Shown here in pieces: positions 52,301 to 63,960 of a stretch of DNA of 64,000 nt. Where the stretch lies: the NCBI GenBank assembly GCA_024305405.1, contig JAKNDB010000079.1, forward strand, positions 981,001 through 1,045,000. The letters are read 5' to 3'. The position numbers and the translations under genes are program-made. The notes beneath the pieces were generated by a model that saw only the letters and a list, made by a program, of their open reading frames with translations, had not been told where the DNA came from and ran no database searches. Numbering within the stretch: position 1 is the stretch's first letter; each line of letters opens with the position of its first letter. This stretch comes from Dirofilaria immitis. Lineage: Eukaryota; Nematoda; Chromadorea; Rhabditida; Onchocercidae.

Positions 52301-55300
52301 CATCATAGTTACATTATTATTATCGAAGAATGAAAATAAATATACATTAATATATTTCTTGTTTATTTGAAATACATTGTTCCGTTTTTTTCAATTTTCC
52401 CTTACCTCTATTTCTCATAATATCATCATCAAATAATTCCATTTGTCATTTTTTAAATTTTATAATTTTATCATGCCAAAAATTCAGAGATCATTTTTTC
52501 AATGAACATGAGTGATATATTTCAAAAAAAACAAAACAAAACAAAAAAATACCATGCGATTGTTTATTCAAAATGTTCGTTTGAATTTTTCTCCTTTTTC
52601 CTAAATTTTAATATTTCTTTTAATTGTGATAAAAATAGTTTGAATATGTAAAATTATCATAATTCGATATTTTATCATATACTTTATTACTACCCTATTT
52701 TAATTTTCCATTTTTCTAGTTGAAACTAATTTTATAATACTTCATAATAAATATTTGAAATGTCTTAAATTTATAACAAGTTTGATGAATGTTAATTTTC
52801 TTTTCTTTTATTCATAAACAAATGCACTAAATTAGAATCATTGAAACAAAAATATAGGTAATTTAGAATCATTGAAAAAAATTAAAATATAGGTAATATG
52901 AATATTTATAGTGATAAATGAATTATAATAATTTTTAGTATTACTTTCCAATTCACACATAATAAGATTAACATTTAATAAAGCGATGAGTATAACTTTT
53001 AAATCGTATAAATAGTAATTCGTTAATGAAATAATGATTTTATTATGAACAATTGTTTAAATGAATGATAATATATCATATCTCTTGAATGATTAAGTCA
53101 AGTAAGCGAAGAATGATATTTTGAAATAAACACTTTTGAAAATAACAAATGAATAGCTTAGCTTATTGCAAGATAATCATCAAGATAATCAAGGTAAATC
53201 CTGATAATCATCAAGGAATCATTATCATATCTTTTGCCTGTCTTAAATCTTTCACTCTAATTGAACCATATATTACTGTACTATAAACATAAGATAACTT
53301 TTTCTAAACATTCGTTGTATATACCTAAATCTTTCGTTATAGTATCAAAAGTAAATGACATCTGTCAACTCCTCAAATTTTTGTTTACCATATAATTATT
53401 CTGTATCATAGACATGTGAGATTTTTAGCTTTTCCTAAGTCTTTATGTTTTTCATTACTGTACCACAGGCACATGAAATTTTTAGGCCTTCTTAAATTTT
53501 TGTTTTAGGGATATGGTGAAAAAGTAAAATTCCTAAATTTTTAATTGATTACTGTACCATAAATATATGTGGCACAAAACTGTTTAAATCCTCCTTTCTT
53601 ACTATACTACGATAATATGTATACAGAGAATTCATTTGAGAGGATATACTACATGGTTAATTATTAATTATTAATTGTTAAATATCTATATTCGTAATAA
53701 TAACATTAAATGATTTACTGTTCCATCTATTTAAGCGAATATTAAATAGATGACTGTTAATGAATTTTATTTTCAAATTTAAAAATAATTGCTTCCAAAT
53801 TTTTGAAAAATCCAATAAGCGATATTTTTCCTCCATGTAAAATTTAAAAATCCAATGATTTATTATGATAATATGACAACAATCACTTTTTTGCATTTTA
53901 TAACATTTTTCATCAGTTTTTTCAAAAAGATATTTGCAGAAATTTCTATCTGTTATTTCTTTCGCACTCCAATTATGTTAACATTTAAATGATGCATTTA
54001 AATTGACAGATTTAATAATCACTGATAAACTGCCAATTTTTTTATCAATTGCTAAATTTCAGCAACAATTTTTTTCAATGATCTTTTTCAAATAAAAAAT
54101 ATATGCACATTGAAATAACTTCTTATCATTTTCGTCAACTTTTCTATTGTTTTATTCTTTTTGTTTGAACATTCTTTTCATCGTTTTTTATTTCTTTCTT
54201 TTTTATGAAAAAAAAAGAGAAATAGTTTTATTTATTTTAGAAATTGATTATCAGTTAAATCATTTATCATACGATATTATCGTTTTTTTTTGCTGACCTT
54301 TTATGAAATAACTTCTCAGTCAATCGCTAAGGTTTAATATTTACTAACTTAAATTAGATTATCAGCAAAATCTTTTAATTTTCAGCTTTAAGAAACTTAT
54401 CAAAGAATATTTGCAGCATTTTCATTCTATTTACTAATAAGATTTTTAATTATGGACTAAATTTCGTCGAAAAAAATAATTTCGCAATGAAAAAGACAAG
54501 GAATAAGAAAAAGAGAGAGGGAGAGATGAGAAGGAAAAAAAGATGTTATCATTCTCGATCAGATAATATTTATTCATAACTAATCAATTATCGATTTTAT
54601 TTATTTATTTTTAATTCGCAATATTAAAAAATATTAGAAAAATTTTGAAAAAATTTATGAAAATTATAAAATATAATGTTTCTTTCATTTTAATTATAAA
54701 AATTATTTTTTACTTAGACATACGAACTATTCCTTCTAACTTTCTTATATAAATGCAAATATTTTATTCAAAATGATGAAAGCATTTAAAAAAAGGAGAA
54801 AAAAGCTATCGCATTTATGATTATTATTTGAAATACTTCATAATTTTATATATTTATTTGATAAATGAAGAATGAAGATTATTGAATGATTAATGAATGA
54901 AGATTATTGATTGATTGATTATTTCCCATTAATATGTAGTAATTAATTTTTTAATTGAATTATCAAAAAATCTAATTGAATATATTACAATTCTGTGAAA
55001 TTTCATCAAATATAATTTTGCGTATTTTGCATTCTTAATATTTTCAATTTATTTAAAAATATAATGGGAAGCTTTATATGTGACATGCAAATCGAGAATA
55101 ATAGAAATTCTCGGGGAGAAAAAAGGCATAACTTTAATTTTAAAAGTTCAGAAACTTATAATTTGAAAGTTAGAGATTTAAAAAAATAAAAATTAAAAAT
55201 TTATAAAAAGAAAAGATGAAGATATTTGAGGAAAATAAGGATCATTTATTGAATCAATTATTTATTTATTTATAAATAAATAATTATAAGTTTGTTTATT

Positions 55301-56957
55301 TAATATTTTCAATTTTTGCTTAATTCGTTTTAATTTTTCATTTTAGATAATTTACATTATGCGATATTGTTTCATTGCAAAGCAAAAATTAGTATCAAAT
55401 AATCATTGAAATTGTAAACAAATTGTGTTGAAGCATTAATTTGTAATAAAAAATTATTTCAAAAATATGCTCATAAATAAGACATTGTAAATAATATATT
55501 TTTTTATTGTTATAATCAAATTAAAAAAAAAAAAAAAAGAAAAGATCGTAAACTATTTCTGCCATTTTTGAGGGTAAAACAATGTCACAAATAAATAGTC
55601 AACAAATTTCCAACTAATATAATTTCAATTTTTGAAAACAAAAAGAAGATTATCCTGTATAATTTTGTTGATTGCAATGATAATAATAAACTGATGATAA
55701 TAAAGATGATAATAATGCGAGAATAATATAATGTAAATACTAATATAACAACGATAATATAATAATATTACTATATTATGAATAATAATTCTTCAATTTC
55801 GACATAATAACTAATAATGTTTCTAATAAATCATAAACTGAATCATATTTTTATAATTTACTTCCTCTTTATTATCACAGTCATTTTTTTTAAATCAATT
55901 TCAAGCATACTACTATTCTCGACAATATTTTTTGATCACTTTCGCATTAATAAAAATCGAAAATAAGAATTATTTCAAACATTCATTAACAATCATTTTA
56001 TATATCGTATTATTTTATTTAATGCTTAATTTTAAATTATAAAAATGAATGTGAAAATAAATTGAGATTGGAAAAAATTATTTGAGTAAAAAATTATTAT
56101 CATAATATTTGATATCACATATGTATCTTATTAATTAGTTATCGATATAATTTTCATCTACCATTTCCTTTTCTTTTTTTTCAGCTTCGATTCTCGACAT
56201 TTAACGGATAATTAAGATGATCATAAATCAAATAGGGATACCGGTTCAATTTATATTCCAAAATTTATTATTTCAATAATCCCTCTATATTTCCTAATTT
56301 TCTTGCCATTTTTTCCCATCTTTTCCTTCTTCTTCATCTCATCTACAATTTTATTTTCCTTCTTCACTCTCGATCTCGAGAATAACTCAACATTCAACGA
56401 AAACTAGAATGATGATAAATTAAATAGTTACTGGTTTTATTCTCACATTTGTTTAATTTTTCTTTTTTTTTTGCTTCCTCTCTTTCTCAATATTTACATT
56501 CCTTTTTAATGGGAGCATAATATATATGAGATGAATTTATGCATAATAACACTATATATACTTCAAAATGATTGAATTTCATAATGAAAAATTGATGAAA
56601 AAAAAGGCATAATGCATGCATGCATACTTGCATGTATGCATGCATGCATTATGTTTAAGTAGTAAATTGCATTTGCATGTTATATATTATTTCATGCAAA
56701 CATGATCATCACGCAAGACTTATACCAAATATCAATTGAAAACAGATTTTCTAAATGCTATCTCAATTTGCATTTTTAACTTTTTCCCTTTTTCATTCCC
56801 TTTTATTTTTCTTTTTTCTTTAAGTATCTCGTTTATTCATTTGTTTTATTTCAATACAATCAGTAATTTCATTCTAAAAGAAAAAAAACTTAAACAACAA
56901 GAAAAAAGCGACAAGATGTATTTGCGAAAATGTGTGATAACATCTTAGCTGTACTAA

Positions 56958-56990
<33 letters not shown>

Positions 56991-59332
56991 ACAGATTAGA
57001 AAGGAACTTTAACAAAACATTAGAAAAATTCCAGCATTATACTATTAGTTCAGAAATAAGTGATTTTTTTTTAAAAAATAAATTTATATTGAACCAGTAA
57101 CAATTATTGATTTTAATCAATACAAATGTTAGTTTCTTCGAGAATGAAAGGATCGAGAAAACGGAAAAAAAAGCAAAGACAATAATGAAAGAATAATATT
57201 GTGCGCAAAGATGATACTGTAGGAAAAGGTATAGATAAAGGGATAATACTGTAGGCAAAATTATTACTGTATAGATGAGATAGTACTGAAAGAATCTATT
57301 AAAAATCATTATGTTATGTAAAATGAAAATTTGCATGACATAATTCTAAAATAGTGCTAAAAACGAATTTTTCAGAAAAATTAAGAAAAAAATTAAAATT
57401 AATTGAGATAAATTATATATTTATGAAAACTAATTAGATGGTTAATTTCATTATAAATATAAATAATAATTCTCATATATTTATCAATTATCAGTAATGG
57501 AAGAAAGGAAAAAGAGAAAAGAGAAATGAGATGAAGGATTGCAAAATCCCAAAAGGGAAAAGGACTATTTTATTAATTGAAAAAGAAAAAGTTATTTTAT
57601 TTTATTATTTGAAAAAAAGGCTTAATTTCAGTTCCATTATTCTCTTTCCTTTTTTTTTCTTCAAACCTAAGTTTTCTCTTTTTTGGATAAGAATTCTTTT
57701 TAATCGCAAAAGTAAGAGAAAGTACCTTAATGAGAGAAATAGTAATTTCATTACGACTATAATTAAAATTAAGATATTCATTCATTTGCTAGTGTCATAA
57801 TATCAAGAGTAAAATAATAGGAAATTAAATAATTTAAAATTATTTTGTTGTTGACGAAAGCTTTTTATGAATGATAAACTAATTCAATTATTAACATTTT
57901 AATACAAAGGAAATTCCAAAAAGGTTTAAATTTCGAAAAAAATAAAAGTGTTTTTCGATCATATTTGTCAAATTAATCAATTTATCTTCTCAAATATCAA
58001 TAAATTATCACTATTTTATGGTTTAGTCTAATATAAGCATAGGAAAATAGTATCTGATCAAATAAACAAAAGATAATTAAATGATAAGATGTAAATTAAG
58101 TTTGAAAAAAAAATCAATCATTTAAAAAATCAACTATTCATTTTAAGATATTAATAAATTAAAACTGCATATATTTCCCTATTTTTCCCTTATCCTTCTC
58201 TCTCATAAATTAATATTTTCATTTCCTTCCTATCTTAAAATTAATATTTCAGGTTTCATCTTTCTTCCATTTCCCGTAATTTGATCATATACAATTGCAG
58301 CATATATCGATTTTATTAGCTATTAATTTAATAATAAATGCCAAAAAAGGGAAGGAAAAAATCAAATAAAAATTAAAATTTGATAAAATAAAAAATTAAT
58401 TATCGATTAAAAATTTCAATTTTATTATATAATTTTAGCATTTTTATTTAGTAAAAATTAATTGAAATTTAATTATGCAAAAATATGTTTTTACATCAAT
58501 TTTATTTAATTCTTCCTATCTTTAAATATACGTATGTATAAATAAAATTTCACTAAAAAGCGTGAGAAGGGAAAATATACGAAATAATAAGTAAGCAAAA
58601 AAATAACATTTAAACATATTTCTAGGAGGAAATTAATTTGCATAAACGTAAAGCGAAAATTTTATTTTTCCAAACATTTTAAATCGCAAAATTAGTTTTT
58701 TTTTTTTGAAATTTAACAAATATTAATCGTAGAATAGTTTTGGCTAAATTTCAAAATGAATCAAATAATTATTATCATTATCAATGTTTAAATAATGATG
58801 ATAAAAGATAAAAAATTTTCAATAACTATCTGCTAATTTTAATGGTAAAAAGTTGAAAATAATTTAGCAAAGACATTTTTAATTGCGAATAATTAAATTT
58901 AATTACTATGCTTTTCCATTTCAGCCATAAAAAATTTAACACTTCGTCAGCTGCTAAGGAATTGTTAACTATAAAATAAAATTATTTTTAGCAACTGTAG
59001 CGACTTTAATCCTTTTTTTATTTCTTTTTATTATCAGTTAAACGTAACAAGTAGTAGTGATAGTGATAAGATTTAAATTTTGTTAATGATGAAAATGAAT
59101 AATTCAATTTAATTTGAAAGATACGAATAAAATTATAACTAACCGTTTTCTTTGGACGTAAAAGCATTGGACCAAAATTATCAGTTAAAATTAGTGATTT
59201 TCGTCGAGCGGTTGTTGTTCCTGCTACATTTATTGCATTTAATGGTTGTTGAGCGATATTATCACTGTCCGAAGTGATAAGAGCTGTTGATGTTGTTCCA
59301 CTATTATTTGCTAAGCCACAGCACCATGGCAT
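37340..59332 (-). CDS. pde-6: PDE8-class cAMP phosphodiesterase
   Basis: Sixteen minus-strand exons with agreeing phases: 59332-59144, 49396-49322, 49199-49096, 48381-48330, 47733-47632, 46730-46645, 46203-46036, 45504-45393, 43648-43574, 43168-43076, 42279-42079, 41586-41449, 40842-40737, 39831-39570, 38701-38561, 37585-37340 (TAG 37342-37340), about 716 codons. The N-terminus MPWCCGL may be lipidated on cysteines. Exons 2-5 give a receiver-like domain (PLLVLLDIRLPD), exons 6-7 a PAS region (GFKRNEVLGTKSS), exons 11-16 the catalytic domain. Visible catalytic residues: YHNATHAAD, HDLDHPG metal site, LLYNDQSVLENHH, KCADIGNP, and the glutamine clamp TQCGFIDMF. REC-PAS-PDEase order and motifs match PDE8, which hydrolyses cAMP with high affinity. 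One frame break exists: the A run 39814-39818 is one base short, giving TAA just after the metal site (expected GRGNAFLINT). The direct join of exon 1 to exon 2 over a 9.7-kb intron is phase-consistent but not proven. Confidence 0.88.
38045..38570 (-). repeat. Tandem array of 80-95 bp units ending in the exon 15 donor
   Basis: Copies with GTTAACTTAATTAATTGATAA start at about 38112, 38207 and 38287; each is followed by TTCATT..TGATAATTTATATATAGAATTTAA. The last, more diverged unit runs up to 38570 and includes GCTAACTTGATC, the exon 15 donor region read on the plus strand. Confidence 0.7.
39814..40020 (-). repeat. About 150-bp duplication that includes the exon 14 start and its acceptor
   Basis: AAAAAGCATTGCCACGTCCT at 39814 (first bases of exon 14 plus AG acceptor, plus-strand view) recurs as AAAAAGATAATGCTACGTCC at 39964, and each is followed by an ATTATATAAATATTAAT-like stretch. 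Inside lies a further direct repeat of about 60 bp with TTAATCGTTGTA.AATCATGA. Confidence 0.8.
40327..40765 (-). repeat. About 40-bp tandem array derived from the exon 13 end (HD motif) and donor
   Basis: On the minus strand the exon 13 edge reads TTCATGATTTGGATCATCCTG then GTAAATATTG. The adjoining intron carries about eight more degenerate units of the form TTTTCATGATTTAAATCATC followed by (C/T)TG(A/G)TAGATATC and AATATAAAA. The codons concerned are those of the catalytic HDLDHP metal-binding motif. Confidence 0.85.
41755..41945. repeat. Diverged direct duplication in phosphodiesterase intron 11
   Basis: Two copies of a segment with AACGTGAAAA..TTCGTAATCAAACGTAATTT and AAGCATAATTTATTAT lie near 41765 and 41900. 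A GA-rich tract (41970-42030) follows. Non-coding. Confidence 0.6.
43855..43965. repeat. About 35-40 bp tandem repeat in phosphodiesterase intron 8
   Basis: Three degenerate copies of GCATATGTTTAATTCTAGGAATTCAAATT-type sequence between exons 8 and 9; no exon edge is involved here. Confidence 0.65.
47222..47374 (+). pseudogene. Innexin N-terminus-like fragment inside phosphodiesterase intron 5
   Basis: A 50-codon plus-strand frame, opposite to the host gene, reads MSFSRLNGMFQGVV, then NTDRLIHRFHSYIIRLLI, SFSLILLFKP and stops. Innexin N-termini share the pattern of a short cytoplasmic segment, DRL then basic/aromatic residues, and a first transmembrane helix ending in a lysine before the YVG-type segment. 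Here the helix is followed by KPLYFI and TGA with no visible donor, so it looks truncated. The flanking 47040-47340 patch is less AT-rich than the rest of the intron. Minus-strand short frames in the same patch are an alternative reading. No further innexin exon was found nearby. Confidence 0.35.
48071..48309. repeat. Left arm of a 239-bp inverted repeat (phosphodiesterase intron 4)
   Basis: Begins TTATTATGTGTGAATTGGAA and ends TATTATAAAATTA. By eye it is the exact reverse complement of 52727-52965, with no length difference. It starts about 20 nt into intron 4, counted from the exon 4 donor at 48329-48328. Confidence 0.95.
50201..50268. repeat. 33-bp direct tandem duplication
   Basis: ACGTCATTCACGTTACTAGT followed by ATGTAAAATATTC occurs at 50201 and again at 50234, essentially unchanged. 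It lies in intron 1 of the phosphodiesterase gene. Confidence 0.9.
52727..52965. repeat. Right arm of the 239-bp inverted repeat (phosphodiesterase intron 1)
   Basis: Begins TAATTTTATAATACTTCATA and ends AATTCACACATAATAA. It lies in intron 1, about 3.3 kb upstream of exon 2 in transcript orientation. Together with the left arm it encloses exons 2, 3 and 4. No terminal inverted repeats or target-site duplications were visible at either arm. Confidence 0.95.
53230..53640. repeat. Degenerate repeat with TACTGTACCATA core
   Basis: Several diverged units of roughly 60 bp, each with an ACTGTA(C/T)(C/T)ATA core followed by CATG.GA.ATTTTTAG and CTTCCTAAAT-type sequence (for example near 53275, 53400, 53458 and 53548). 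Confidence 0.5.
56608..56653. repeat. TGCA-rich perfect inverted repeat
   Basis: CATAATGCATGCATGCATA at 56608-56626 is the exact reverse complement of 56635-56653, with an 8-nt loop. Lies in intron 1 of the phosphodiesterase gene. Confidence 0.95.
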
Positions 59333-61700
59333 TTCGATTCTTTTATATTTTTTTCTTGTCTTTTGTTCTTTTTTTTATTTTTTTTCGCAAATTTCAGAAT
59401 TGATTATCAAATAAGAAATTATAAAAAAATAATTTTTGTCGTTTCAAAACAAAAAAAGGACGAAAAAAGCGAAAGATTAAAGTTTGAAAAAGCTGATATT
59501 ATAATGATATTTAATTATAATAAACAATAATAATAATAATAATAATGATAATAACAATAATAATAATGATGATAATAGAAGAAATAATAGTTAGTATAAT
59601 AGTAGTAGTTTAATAATTATGATAGGCTATAATTAAATAATGGATAGTATCAACAGAAATAATAATAATAATAATAATAATAATGATATTTCCACATTTA
59701 ATTTTTGTAGATATTCCAATATATGTATATCTTTACTTCTGTTCCAAAATTTTCATAATAATAAAAATTTGCGAATTGAATTCGATGGTTGAGAAGTAGT
59801 AGCACACCGATGAATGTAATTAATACATGAGGTAAGCCTTAAATTAAATTAAATCATTAATAATTTTCATTAGAAATGCAAAGAAATCAATAAACGTAAA
59901 ACGATCAATGGTAATATCAATAATTATATTAAAAATTAATAATTCAAATTCAAATATTCAACCAATAAAAATAGAATATAGAAAAAAATTATTCAAATTT
60001 AAAATAGAATAAAAGAAATGAAAACAAGAAAAAAGACAAAAAGGAAAGATCGCCATAACGCAATCATTAATTTTTCAATACAGTTATTAATTAGATTAAG
60101 AATTAAAATTATACATTCAATTTCTTATAATCATTGATAATAAACAGTTTATAATTATAAATTATTATAAAATAAATAATGGACGAAATTGATGAAATAA
60201 TTCATTTATTGCATTAGGAAGCAATAATGGAATGAAATAATTATATTAATTATATAAAATTTTATCTGAAATTTAATTAATAATTTCGAAATAAAATTAT
60301 AACAAAACAAAAGTAATTAAATACAAACAAAAGAAATTAAAAAGATAGAATATGTTAGGAAACTTCATATTAATTAGTTAATTAAGGAAGAAATAAATTT
60401 GTTAATCAATTTAATCAGAGTTAAATCGAATGAACTATCGATACAGTATCAGGATGTCTTTACAGTATCAAGCTACCATTCATTTAATGCACTATCAAGT
60501 TATATTTCGATTATATATGCCGAAAATTAATACAATTAATTATTTATGCCTGAAATCAATTTTAAAGAGATCAAAAAAGAGGTAAAAAGAATTTTTTTTT
60601 TAACAGGAAAATATTAGTTAGCAGTAAAAGAATAAATATTAAGCATAAATTACATACTAAATAATATTAATTAGAGATCATGTCGAGAGAGAAGTATCAA
60701 TTGATGTTATCAGTGTTAATCAAAGAGGAAAAAAGTTAGTTAAATCAACCAAAAATATAACAAAATTATAGCACAAAACTAATCGAATACAATGTCATTT
60801 CATTCAATCAATTTGGTACTATTATTTTTTCTTTCTATCAAACATTCAAATTTATTGCATACTTGCAAATAAATTATTTATGTGTCATTTTAATGCATAC
60901 TGCAGAATGCATGCAATTTGCAATTTGCAAATATATTGCCAAAAGGGAAAATGAAATAAAATACTGAGAATATTTTGAATCTTCAAAATTAAGATGAAAA
61001 GGAAAAATTTCTGAAATATAAAATTATATTAAATGAGAATAACAGAAAAGAAATGAGAATAATTATCAAATTAAATTAGTAAATGCTAAAAAATAATAAT
61101 TAGATTTGAATGATATTCGAGAAGAAAAGTGAATAGAAATTTTCTGGTCTCGAATAAATGAATGAATAATAATAATAAAGCAATGATAGAAGATATAAGC
61201 TTAATAAGGCTCATATTACACATTAATACATAAAATTTTTGTTGAGCCAGAAGCCAAGCAAAAGAAATTTTGCAATATTTGTCCAATTTGATAAGCTGTG
61301 CAAAATATTTTATTTATTCATTTAAAGCTAGTTGCAATGTTCTGCAAGTGCAAATGAAAAATTAGTGAAATTTAAGATATAAACAATAAAACATTGAATA
61401 AAGATACTTAACAATTTTGAAAACAAATTGATAACAAAATCGATAATAAAATATGTTATTCTAAAAATGCATATTGCAAAATGCATACATTTATTTCAAA
61501 GTTTATTATTATATTTAAATGCAGTTGCAAATTGCATGCATGCATCATTCAAAAATTTATCATTTCGTTGCATCATTTTAGATGCAATTTGTTTGATATA
61601 TATATATATATATATACATTCGATTTGTTTGATATATATATATACATTCATTGGAAGTTTATTTTAGATTTAACAATTGCAAGCAGCTATATATCATCAT

Positions 61701-61836
61701 TTAGAATTCGTCATTTTGTACATTACACTGCATGCAATTGCAAATGCATGCATCATTTGAGTGCATCATTTTGTTTGCTTAGAATGCGTCATTTTGTACA
61801 TTACACTACATGCAACTGCAAAATGCATGCATCATT
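61701..61836. repeat. 78-bp tandem repeat with TGCATGCA core
   Basis: TTAGAATTCGTCATTTTGTA at 61701 and TTAGAATGCGTCATTTTGTA at 61779 each start a unit containing CATTACACT.CATGCAA.TGCA and ATGCATGCATCATTT. Further ATGCA motifs extend upstream to 61468. Confidence 0.85.
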
Positions 61837-62396
61837 TATAATAGATATTGCTTACTTTAATTAAACAATTAAGCATAATACGAATGGAAATAATAATAAT
61901 AATCGTTGGCAGTAATAAAAATAATTAATTAATAATAATAAACAATGTTAATTACAATATATATTTCAATAATCTTTATTTTTCGTTGTATTTATTATTA
62001 CTATTCTTATTCTTAATTCTTCTAAATATTGTCAAACTGCTAACAGAAAAATGCTTGATAAAACATATAATGCTAAATAATAATCATAATAATGATAATA
62101 ATAGTAGTACAATCAAATAGCATTATGACAGTTATTGGATAGATTATTGATTTATAGTAATAATAACAATAATAATAGTGATTACAATAATAGCATGATG
62201 ATCAAATAACAATAGGATGATGATTGATAAGTGAATTATTGACTTGTAATAATAATAATAATAATAACAATACACAATAATATGTCAAATAGAAACAAAC
62301 AACATAATTGCTTAGTAAATTATTGATTTATAACAGTGACAATAATAATAATAATTATTATTATTATTATTATTATAACAGTGACAATAATAGTAA

Positions 62397-62397
62397 T

Positions 62398-62464
<67 letters not shown>

Positions 62465-62506
62465 TAATATATAATAATAATAATTAATAATTAATAATTA
62501 ATAATT

Positions 62507-62545
<39 letters not shown>
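62397..62545. repeat. (AAT)n / AATTAAT microsatellite
   Basis: Long AAT array interrupted by an AATTAATAATT stretch and followed by more AAT/AAC units. A neighbouring part (62339-62381) is a palindromic AAT/ATT block flanked by GTGACAATAATA-type copies. Confidence 0.9.
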
Positions 62546-62551
<6 letters not shown>

Positions 62552-63599
62552 TAGTAATAATAACAATAGTAATAATAATTATAATAATGATAATGATAAT
62601 GATAATAGGAACATGTTAAATATTATAAGCGTATTTGTTGAGTAAATTATTGATTATGAAAATGTGACAGTTATTAAAGTGATAAGAATAAAATGAGAAA
62701 TGATAGTAAAAGTGAATACTGAAATAAGCAAGAAAAGGGCATCATCGAGAATGGAACATTGAATAAACAGGAACCAACAAATAATCGGGAAGGCAGGGAA
62801 GGCGGGAGGAATAGCAAAGAGGCATTTTAGCAAATGTCATCATTAAACATTACCAACAACATACCAACAAATTCTTTTCTTTCATTTATTTCCCTCCTCA
62901 TTGTCTATATTATTTTTTTTCTCACCCTCTCCCTCCCCACTCCCTTTCCCGCCTCCGCTTACCCGCTCTCACCCACCTTCTCTTAATAGTCCATTCTTTT
63001 TCTTCTATTAAAAGAGAAATGAAAATAATAATTAATTGAAATTGAATACATAATTGGAAATGAAAATATAAATTGGAATAGAAACTAATTTGTATCGAAA
63101 ATAATAGTAAATGTTATATAAGTATTTTTCTCTATTTTTTCCTTTTGATTTTTGATACACAAACAAGACATTTAAATTTTATTTTTAACAAATTCAAAAA
63201 TATATTTTTCCTATGAATGTCTTTCTTACTCTTTCATCTATATACTCACTCTCTCTTTCTCTTATCTCATATATTTTTTTGAAATACATTGTCTCCCTTT
63301 CTCCTTCTCTCTCCCTTTCTCTATCTCTCTTTCCTTCTCTTTTTCATATATTTGATATCTCTCATTTCATTTGATTCTTACTTTTTCCAACTTTTTCATT
63401 TTCTTTTCAACAATTTCATCGTTATAAATGTTGTATGTCTGTATGTTGGTATCTATCTGTACGTTATATATGTTTATATATGTATATATATATGTATGTG
63501 TATGCATGTATGTGTGTATGTGTGTGCATGTTTGTATGTATATAGATGTATGCGAAAGTTTTTCCTATTATATTCCAGATTATCTCATATAAAATAATG

Positions 63600-63960
63600 C
63601 CAATTAGCGCATCTATGAAAGGAAAAAGGAAAAGATGACAATAAAGAGAAAGAAGATGATAATGAAGAGATGACAAAACGATGAAGAAATGACAATAAAA
63701 GTAATGAGAAAAAAAGAAAGAAATAATATTGAGAGCAGACGAAGAGAAAGGAGTTGACAGTAAAGCGATAAGAAGAAGGTGACAGGAAATGGATGAAAAG
63801 ACGAAGCATGAAAAAGGAAGATGACGGAAGTGGATGAAAAGAAAAAGGTCACGGAAAAATAGTAAGAAAATAGTGACGGGAAATAGATGAAAAGAAGAAG
63901 GTGACAGGAAAATAATAAGAAAATGGTGGCAGGAAATAGATGAAAAGAAAAGTTCAAAAG
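63600..63960. repeat. GA-rich degenerate minisatellite
   Basis: Units built from GATGAAAAGAAGAAGGTGACA and GGAAATAGATGAAAAG recur through the region; the clearest pair (near 63867 and 63919) is about 52 bp apart. The opposite-strand open frames here are low-complexity products of this array. Confidence 0.75.

Larger units (their letters stand above)
49397..59143 (-). other. Phosphodiesterase intron 1, 9.7 kb
   Basis: Very AT-rich. Contents seen: 33-bp direct duplication at 50201-50268 (ACGTCATTCACGTTACTAGT twice), the inverted-repeat arm at 52727-52965, a degenerate 60-bp-scale repeat at 53230-53640, a diverged duplication at 56150-56470, a TGCA palindrome at 56608-56653, a TA array at 56959-56982, and TACTGTA motifs near 57212-57290. 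No nested gene could be supported. Confidence 0.6.

Noticed and set aside
48071..52965. Inverted repeat arms as ends of a DNA transposon
   Set aside because: The sequence between the arms holds host exons, and no target-site duplication or transposase was seen; a dispersed or duplicated repeat is simpler.
61428..61864. Two overlapping plus-strand frames of 79 and 127 codons
   Set aside because: Generated by the TGCA-rich tandem repeats and a TA microsatellite.
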